Source of the DNA: Streptosporangiaceae bacterium
Lineage (GTDB): Bacteria; Actinomycetota; Actinomycetes; Streptosporangiales; Streptosporangiaceae
Assembly: GCA_030040475.1 (NCBI GenBank)
Contig: JASHTQ010000283.1
Location: forward strand, 1-11,652
DNA: 11,652 bases
Direction: 5' to 3'
Part shown: piece by piece, positions 7,257 to 11,652 of the stretch
Position numbering within the stretch: position 1 is the stretch's first letter
How the letters are laid out: each line of letters starts with the position of its first letter
The notes under the pieces: generated by a model
What the model was told of the DNA's origin: nothing
Databases searched by the model: none
Seen by the model: only the letters and a program-made list of their open reading frames with translations
Made by a program: the position numbers and the translations under genes

Positions 7257-8765
7257 ATGAACGGCAAGTTGTTCCGACTCAAGCTCGACAGACCGGCAAG
7301 ATTCCTCGCGCCGGCGGCGGCGCTCGCCCTGGCCGCGCCGCTGGCGCTGGTAGCTTCGGGCGGCGCCGCGCAGGCGAGCACCGCCGAAGCCACGGGCCTC
7401 GGCGCACGGGCCGACGGGCAGGCTCCCTCCGTCGTCGTCGACGGCGGGACGAGATACCAGCGGATCGCGGGGTTCGGCGCGTCGGAGGCGTTCGGCCAGG
7501 CGGAGACGGTGATGAACGATCCGGCCGCGGTCCAGCAGCAGGTGCTGAGCCTGCTGTACAGCCCGACCAGCGGAGCCGGCCTGACCATCCTGCGGAACGA
7601 GATCAGCGCGGACCCCGGCACCACCATCGAGCCCACCGCGCCGAGCAGCCCGAGCGCCACCCCGACCTACCTGTCCCTGGCCGCCGTCGACCAAGATCAG
7701 GGGCAGCTTTGGTTCGCCCAGCAGATCAAGGCCGATTACGGCGTCACCGACGTGTTCGCCGACGCCTGGAGCGCGCCGGCGTTCATGAAGACGAACGACT
7801 CCCAGGACAACGGCGGCACCCTGTGCGGCGTGCCGGGCGCCACGTGCACCAGCGGCGACTGGCGCCAGGCCTACGCCAACTACCTCGCGCAGTACGCGAA
7901 GGATTACGCGGCGGCAGGCGATCCGCTCAGCTACGTCGGACCCGAGAACGAGGCGAACATCGGCCCGGGCTACGACAGCATGATCATGACCCCGGACCAG
8001 ACCGCCAACTTCATGGAGTTCCTTGGCCCGACGCTGCTGCGATCCGGGCTGCGCACCCAGGCCGAGTGCTGCGCCACCGAGGGCTGGGACTACGCCCAGC
8101 AGTATGCCGCCGCGATCGAGGCCGACCCGGTGGCGAACTTCTGGACTCCGCTGTTCACCAGCCACGGCTACACCGCACCGCCCGACTCGCCGCTGGCCGG
8201 ATGGACCAAGCAGGTCTGGGAGACCGAGTGGTCCACGTTCCAGGCATGGGATCCCGCCTGGGATGACGGCACCACCGCGTCGGGATTCAGCTGGGCGCAG
8301 AACATCTATACCGGGCTGACCGCCTCGAACCTGAACGCGTTCCTGTACTGGTGGGGCTCGACCACCCCGTCGGAGAACGGCGACAACGAGGGGCTCGTCG
8401 AGATCCAGGGCAGCACCGTCGCCACGTCGGGGCGCCTGTGGGCGTTCGCCAACTACAGCCGGTTCGTCCGGCCGGGCGCGACCAGGATCGGGGCCTCGAG
8501 CGTCAACGGGAACCTTGAGGTGACGGCGTTCCGCAACCTCGACGGCTCGGTCGCGGTGGTGGTGCTCAACACGGCCACGACCGCGCAGACCGCGACGTTC
8601 TCGCTGCGCGACACCGGCGCCTCCGGGCTGGCGGCAACGCCTTACCTGACCGACGCGAGCGACGACACCGCCGCGCAGCCGGTCATCGGCATCCGGGGCG
8701 GCGCGTTCACCGCCACCCTTCCGGCTCGCTCGCTGGTGACCTACGTCATCCCCGCGCGGCCGTAG
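7257..8765 (+). CDS. Secreted GH30 family glycoside hydrolase
   Basis: A 502-residue exported retaining glycosidase of clan GH-A. Residues 1-40 form a signal peptide: basic start (KLFRLKLDRPAR), hydrophobic core and a cleavage motif AQA|S after residue 40. The catalytic barrel follows, opening with QRIAGFGASEAF (compare the family's GFG-as start), then DAWSAPAFMKTND and GPENEANI, where E232 after N231 is the expected acid/base, and WETEWS, where E324 is the expected nucleophile. NAFLYWWG and the tail from about residue 410 fit the side beta-sandwich usual in GH30. Cysteines in LCGVPGATC could form a disulfide. Known GH30 activities include glucuronoxylanase, beta-1,6-glucanase or galactanase and glucosylceramidase; the subfamily cannot be fixed here, although the CGAAA-type operator hints at plant polysaccharide. 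It stands alone, 700 bp from divergent acnA. Confidence 0.9.
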   Translation: MNGKLFRLKLDRPARFLAPAAALALAAPLALVASGGAAQASTAEATGLGARADGQAPSVVVDGGTRYQRIAGFGASEAFGQAETVMNDPAAVQQQVLSLLYSPTSGAGLTILRNEISADPGTTIEPTAPSSPSATPTYLSLAAVDQDQGQLWFAQQIKADYGVTDVFADAWSAPAFMKTNDSQDNGGTLCGVPGATCTSGDWRQAYANYLAQYAKDYAAAGDPLSYVGPENEANIGPGYDSMIMTPDQTANFMEFLGPTLLRSGLRTQAECCATEGWDYAQQYAAAIEADPVANFWTPLFTSHGYTAPPDSPLAGWTKQVWETEWSTFQAWDPAWDDGTTASGFSWAQNIYTGLTASNLNAFLYWWGSTTPSENGDNEGLVEIQGSTVATSGRLWAFANYSRFVRPGATRIGASSVNGNLEVTAFRNLDGSVAVVVLNTATTAQTATFSLRDTGASGLAATPYLTDASDDTAAQPVIGIRGGAFTATLPARSLVTYVIPARP

Positions 8766-8780
8766 CCGACGGTTGTCCAG

Positions 8781-8808
8781 ATGACGCGACCTCCTGCCTC
8801 GTTAGGAT
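8781..8808 (+). promoter_or_regulatory. Putative promoter of the luciferase-like oxidoreductase gene
   Basis: TAGGAT (8803-8808) is a good -10 box, with ATGACG (8781-8786), a four-of-six match to TTGACA, 16 bases upstream. It lies between the GH30 stop and the oxidoreductase start and would give a leader of about 40 bases with the ribosome site AGGAGGG at 8838-8844. Confidence 0.45.
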
Positions 8809-8855
8809 ACCGGCATCCGGTTTTCGGCCCACGGGGCAGGAGGGACGCCAGCGGC

Positions 8856-9695
8856 ATGCGCTTCGCGATCAAGACACGGCCCGAGCACCAGAGGTGGGAG
8901 GAGATCCGCGACGCGTGGATCGCGGCTGACGAGATCCCGCTGTTCGAGTCGGCGTGGAACTGGGACCACTTCTACCCGCTGACCGGCGACCTGACCGGCC
9001 CGAATTTCGAAGGCTGGACGATGCTGGCCGCGATGGCGCAGGCTACCAGCCGCATCCGGATCGGCTGCCAGGTCACCGGGATGATCTACCGCCATCCGGC
9101 GGTGCTCGCGAACATGGCCGCGACCGTCGACATCATCTCCGGCGGCCGGCTCGAACTCGGGCTCGGCGCGGGCTGGAACCAGATGGAGTGCGACGCCTAC
9201 GGAATCCCGCTGCCGCCGATGCGCGAGCGGTTCGACCGGTTCGACGAGGGCGTCGAGGCGATCTACCTGCTGCTGAGCCAGACCACCACGACGTACGACG
9301 GCAGGTACGTCAGGCTCACCGACGCCCGCTGCGAGCCGAAACCAGTGCAGCGGCCCTGTCCCCCGATCACGATCGGCGGCCGCGGCAAGACGCGGACGCT
9401 GCGGACGGTGGCGCGCTGGGCCCAGCAGTGGAACGCCATCACGCAAGGCCCGGAGGACTGGCTCGAGCTGAAGGAGGTCCTCGCCGCGCACTGCGAGAGC
9501 ATGGGCCGCGACGTGAAGGAGATCACCTGCTCGGTCAACGTGCGCATGGATCCGGGCTCCGACCTGGAACCGGTGCTGGCGCAGGTCGCCGCCTATCGTG
9601 AGGCCGGCGCCGACCTGGCGATCATGAACCTGCCGCATCACGTGCGGCCCGAGACGCTCAGGCCTCTGGCCGAGGCGCTGGCCCCCCTGGCCTGA
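8856..9695 (+). CDS. Luciferase-like, F420-dependent oxidoreductase
   Basis: A 279-residue protein of the LLM class (bacterial luciferase-like TIM barrel; TIGR03560-like), which in actinobacteria mostly use coenzyme F420 for hydride transfer. It opens with the barrel strand MRFAIKT, then FESAWNWDHFYP (residues 30-41), IRIGCQVTGMIYRHPAVLA (67-85) and GGRLELGLGAGW (96-107), the family's best-conserved segment. PPITIGGRG marks the later cofactor-phosphate region. The start is ATG 8856, preceded by AGGAGGG (8838-8844) with an 11-base gap; an ATG at 8781 in frame precedes the likely -10 box and is rejected. The substrate is unknown. The gene is monocistronic by layout and its last 38 bases overlap the end of the convergent dehydrogenase gene. 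Confidence 0.9.
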   Translation: MRFAIKTRPEHQRWEEIRDAWIAADEIPLFESAWNWDHFYPLTGDLTGPNFEGWTMLAAMAQATSRIRIGCQVTGMIYRHPAVLANMAATVDIISGGRLELGLGAGWNQMECDAYGIPLPPMRERFDRFDEGVEAIYLLLSQTTTTYDGRYVRLTDARCEPKPVQRPCPPITIGGRGKTRTLRTVARWAQQWNAITQGPEDWLELKEVLAAHCESMGRDVKEITCSVNVRMDPGSDLEPVLAQVAAYREAGADLAIMNLPHHVRPETLRPLAEALAPLA

Positions 9696-10530
9696 CCCCC
9701 GCTGGCCCGCCCTCCGCTGGCCCGCCCTCCGCTGGCCCGAGTGCGGCGCCCTGCGCCAGGCGCTCGTGCAGGGCGCGGCTGGCGTCGGCCATGAGAGGGG
9801 CCACGCCCAGCTCGGTGAGCATGTCCGCGGCCGCCTCCATCTCGGCGGTCCTGCGCACCGCGTGCCGGTACGTCCCTTCGGTGATGCGCTCGAGCGTGCG
9901 GGCGTCGGACGCGGTCAGCTCGGCCGCGAGATGCTCCCGCAGCCACGGCTCGTGACCCGCCGCCCGGGCGGCCTCGAGAGCCTCGACCACCGCGGCGGCC
10001 ATGCCCTTGTAGAACACGCTGCGCAGCAGCTTCTTGGTCGCCGCGAGGCCGGCCGGGCCGTCGAGCACCTCGATGTCGGCGCCCAGCGGTGCGAGCATGT
10101 CCGCGTACCGCCCGGCCGCGCCGCCGCTGGCCAGCATGGGAACGCGCAGGCCGCGGCCGGGGACCGGGGCCATCATCGCGACGTCGGCGAACGGGATGCC
10201 CGAGTCCTCGGCGATCTTCGCCAGCCGGCGTTTGGTGCCGGGCGAGGCCGTGTTCAGGTCGGCCCACAGGCCGCCTGGCTGCACGCCATCGCGGCCGGCC
10301 TCGAACGCGTCCACCGCGGCCTTCGCGCTGTTGACGCTGAGCACTAGGTCCGCTCCCCGGGCCGCCTCGGCCTCGCTGCGCGTGTCGGTGATGCCCTCGG
10401 GCGAGGCCACGGCCGGGTCGTAGCCGCGGACGCGTACCCCGGCGGCGAGCAGGTCAGCCGCGATGGCCGAGCCCGCCTCCCCCAAGCCGAGTACCGCGAT
10501 GACCGGCGTGCGGCCGACCGGAACCGTCAT
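9658..10530 (-). CDS. NAD(P)-dependent oxidoreductase, 6-phosphogluconate / 3-hydroxyisobutyrate dehydrogenase superfamily
   Basis: A 290-residue cytosolic enzyme with an N-terminal Rossmann domain and a C-terminal helical domain of the DUF1932 type. The dinucleotide motif is GLGEAG (15-20) after the strand PVIAVL; LVLSVNSAKAA and DLNTASPGTK follow as in beta-hydroxyacid dehydrogenases. K166 or K167 in GLAATKKLLRSVFYKGMAAA sits where the family's catalytic lysine is found. The substrate is not predictable. ATG 10530 overlaps the stop of the upstream proline-rich gene as ATGA, so the two are translationally coupled. The C-terminus after about residue 270 is a low-complexity tail (PAEGGPAEGGPAG), created by a 15-bp tandem repeat lying between and within the convergent gene ends; it is probably unstructured and dispensable. 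Confidence 0.87.
   Translation of the reverse strand: MTVPVGRTPVIAVLGLGEAGSAIAADLLAAGVRVRGYDPAVASPEGITDTRSEAEAARGADLVLSVNSAKAAVDAFEAGRDGVQPGGLWADLNTASPGTKRRLAKIAEDSGIPFADVAMMAPVPGRGLRVPMLASGGAAGRYADMLAPLGADIEVLDGPAGLAATKKLLRSVFYKGMAAAVVEALEAARAAGHEPWLREHLAAELTASDARTLERITEGTYRHAVRRTAEMEAAADMLTELGVAPLMADASRALHERLAQGAALGPAEGGPAEGGPAGVRPGGPAPRPEA
9701..9740. repeat. 15-bp tandem repeat at the 3' end of the dehydrogenase gene
   Basis: GCTGGCCCGCCCTCC occurs at 9701-9715 and 9716-9730, followed by a nine-base partial third copy. It encodes the repeated PAEGG of the dehydrogenase tail and begins six bases past the stop of the convergent oxidoreductase gene. Confidence 0.9.
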
Positions 10531-11516
10531 GCCCGGGGTTTCTCGGCGACGAAGGACCCGTCGGGCACGGCATCCTGGCGGGCCGCCTGCTCCTGCGATG
10601 CGGCCTCGGGCGTCGCGGCGCCCGACTGCCTGAAGTACTCGCTGATCAGCTCGCGCTGATGGGCCAGAAGCTGGTCGAAGTGCTTGTCGACGTTCTCCTC
10701 GCCGATCGCTTCCGCGGTCAGGTAGAAATCCTTGATCTGCTCGAGCTTCCGCGCCCTGGCGCGCACCGGGTCTTCCGGCACGTCTGCCGGCGCAGCCGTG
10801 TCGGCCGGGCCCGTGTCGGCCGGGCCCGTGTCTGCGGGCACCGCGTCGGGCGGCGGCGCGGCCGACCGCGCCGGATCGGACTGCGCCGCACCGGACGACG
10901 GATCTGGCGGGGGCGCGGTGGACGAGACGAGCGGCTCGAAGGGACCGCGGGCTTCCTGCCGGGCCGCGGGCTGATCGTCCTCCTCGCGACGGCCGTACCA
11001 GTACGCGGCGTCGCTCTCGTCCGGTCCGGCGGCGCCGGCGGGCTGTCCGCCGCCGTCCCGGTAGACGTAGACGTTGGCGGGGTCCTCGCCGGCGGGCTGC
11101 GCCGGGCTCTGCGGCCGCCGCGGCCGGGGCGGGCTGGCCGGAGGAACGGGGTAGTCCGACGCGCGGATCACGTAGGCGTATCCGCCGTCGACCGAGGGAC
11201 CGGGATGTCCAGGCGACGCACCGGCCGGCGCACCAGGTCCGGCCGGCGCACCAGGTCCGGGCGGCGCACCAGGTCCGGGCGGCGCGCCGGGCCCGGGTCC
11301 CGCCGGGTTCGCGATCCGTGGTCCGGGCCGCCTGCCGCCTGTTCCGCCCGCTCCGGTCGGGCCCGGCTGGCCAGGTCCGCCTGGCCAGGGACCCGCGTGG
11401 GCAGGTCCGCCTGCCTGCCATCCGGCCGCGTTCGCGGCGCCCTGGCGGTACGTACCCGGCTGGCCGGGATCGCGAGGAGGGACGGGCCGACCGGGGCGCG
11501 ACGACCAGACCGTCAT
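10527..11516 (-). CDS. Proline/glycine/alanine-rich disordered protein with conserved-looking C-terminal helical segment
   Basis: A 329-residue protein I do not recognise. The first 250 or so residues are low-complexity, with collagen-like GPGAPx repeats and ADTGP repeats. Set within them are three aromatic clusters, YAYVIRASDYP, NVYVYRDGG and AAYWYGRREE. The C-terminal part (RARKLEQIKDFYLTAE... KHFDQLLAHQRELISEYFRQ) looks like a compact amphipathic helical domain and is the only part likely to fold. No signal peptide or membrane segment is seen. ATG 11516 is chosen because the same frame further upstream is the shadow of an amidohydrolase on the plus strand, but no ribosome site precedes it. 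Its true N-terminus is therefore doubtful. Its stop overlaps the dehydrogenase start (ATGA), so the products are probably made together. Confidence 0.7.
   Translation of the reverse strand: MTVWSSRPGRPVPPRDPGQPGTYRQGAANAAGWQAGGPAHAGPWPGGPGQPGPTGAGGTGGRRPGPRIANPAGPGPGAPPGPGAPPGPGAPAGPGAPAGASPGHPGPSVDGGYAYVIRASDYPVPPASPPRPRRPQSPAQPAGEDPANVYVYRDGGGQPAGAAGPDESDAAYWYGRREEDDQPAARQEARGPFEPLVSSTAPPPDPSSGAAQSDPARSAAPPPDAVPADTGPADTGPADTAAPADVPEDPVRARARKLEQIKDFYLTAEAIGEENVDKHFDQLLAHQRELISEYFRQSGAATPEAASQEQAARQDAVPDGSFVAEKPRA
10798..10842. repeat. 15-bp tandem repeat in the proline-rich gene
   Basis: GTGTCGGCCGGGCCC occurs at 10798-10812 and 10813-10827, with a degenerate third copy to 10842. On the minus strand it encodes the ADTGP repeats. 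Confidence 0.85.
11227..11298. repeat. 18-bp tandem repeat, four copies, in the proline-rich gene
   Basis: Units at 11227-11244, 11245-11262, 11263-11280 and 11281-11298 follow GGCGCACCAGGTCCGGSC, the last one more diverged. They encode collagen-like GPGAP(P/A) hexapeptides. Copy number may vary between strains. Confidence 0.9.
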
Positions 11517-11652
11517 TGTGGCGGACGGCAAAATCGAGTCGATCGGTCCCTCGGCTTCGGCGAGCGTGCCGCCGGGAACGCTCCAGATCGACTGCGCCGG
11601 CAAGTCCGTGATTCCGGGGCTGGTGGGGATGCACGACCACCTCTATATGACC
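11479..11652 (+). pseudogene. Amidohydrolase N-terminal region, partial; no start codon visible and cut by the window edge
   Basis: The frame reads GGTGRPGRDDQTVIVADGK, then IESIGPSASASVPPG, and ends with GKSVIPGLVGMHDHLYMT. This is the opening of a metal-dependent amidohydrolase: the small N-terminal beta domain with a (D/G)GTG start, VxxGKIxxIG, then xPGLxxxHxH with the metal histidines encoded at 11632-11634 and 11638-11640. The rest lies beyond the window. No ATG, GTG or TTG is in frame from 11401 until the GTG at 11518, which would cut into the beta domain. AGGAGG at 11475-11480 looks like a ribosome site, but only an ACG (11482) follows at suitable distance. The frame collides head-on with the proline-rich gene. 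It may be a 5'-truncated gene at a rearrangement junction, a joined contig, or a gene using an unusual start; I call it a pseudogene tentatively. Confidence 0.6.

Noticed and set aside
8781..8855. 25-residue N-terminal extension of the luciferase-like oxidoreductase
   Set aside because: It precedes the likely -10 box and the ribosome site AGGAGGG; the family's first strand MRFAIKT begins at 8856.
9658..11640. 660-codon extension of the dehydrogenase frame upstream of 10530
   Set aside because: The extension is arginine-rich shadow sequence of the proline-rich gene. The Rossmann motif begins 15 residues after ATG 10530, which overlaps the upstream stop in the usual coupled manner.

Overview
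The window is very GC-rich and densely coded, with strong G/C preference at third codon positions. It carries families typical of actinomycetes: an F420-type luciferase-like oxidoreductase, a mycothiol-dependent maleylpyruvate isomerase relative, an AcnA-type aconitase, short VapBC-like toxin-antitoxin genes, and TANNNT boxes lying directly upstream of start codons (leaderless-type promoters). I infer a high-GC actinobacterium, probably a soil filamentous or related lineage; the species cannot be read from the sequence.

Layout. 1-664: a ribbon-helix-helix antitoxin and a PIN-domain toxin in a GTGA-overlapped pair, ending at a GC-rich hairpin (665-689). 708-2084 (minus): a multi-spanning membrane protein resembling GT-C/DUF2029 glycosyltransferases. 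2180-2950 (plus): a divergent DinB/maleylpyruvate-isomerase-like metalloprotein whose 3' end overlaps the next minus-strand gene by 27 bp. 2924-6436 (minus): acnA followed without a gap by a PrmC-related methyltransferase, one transcription unit. 6437-7256: an 820-bp divergent spacer with no convincing gene but much DNA structure: a pair of 17-bp operator-like motifs near acnA, a 40-bp sequence repeated with 43-bp period, a cluster of interleaved inverted repeats, and an AT-rich promoter island for the next gene. 7257-8765 (plus): a secreted GH30 glycoside hydrolase. 8856-9695 (plus): a luciferase-like monooxygenase, overlapping by 38 bp the convergent gene that follows. 9658-11516 (minus): a proline-rich, mostly disordered protein coupled by ATGA overlap to a 6-phosphogluconate-dehydrogenase-like NAD(P) oxidoreductase. 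11479-11652 (plus): the N-terminal part of an amidohydrolase running off the right edge; it has no start codon in its frame and collides head-on with the start of the proline-rich gene.

The genes do not form one pathway: central metabolism (aconitase), a polysaccharide-degrading exoenzyme and general redox enzymes sit side by side. I see no CRISPR array, phage module, insertion sequence, tRNA or rRNA, and no clear new multi-gene system. The parts most worth a second look are the non-coding structures at 6485-7190 and the odd head-to-head junction at about 11440-11516.
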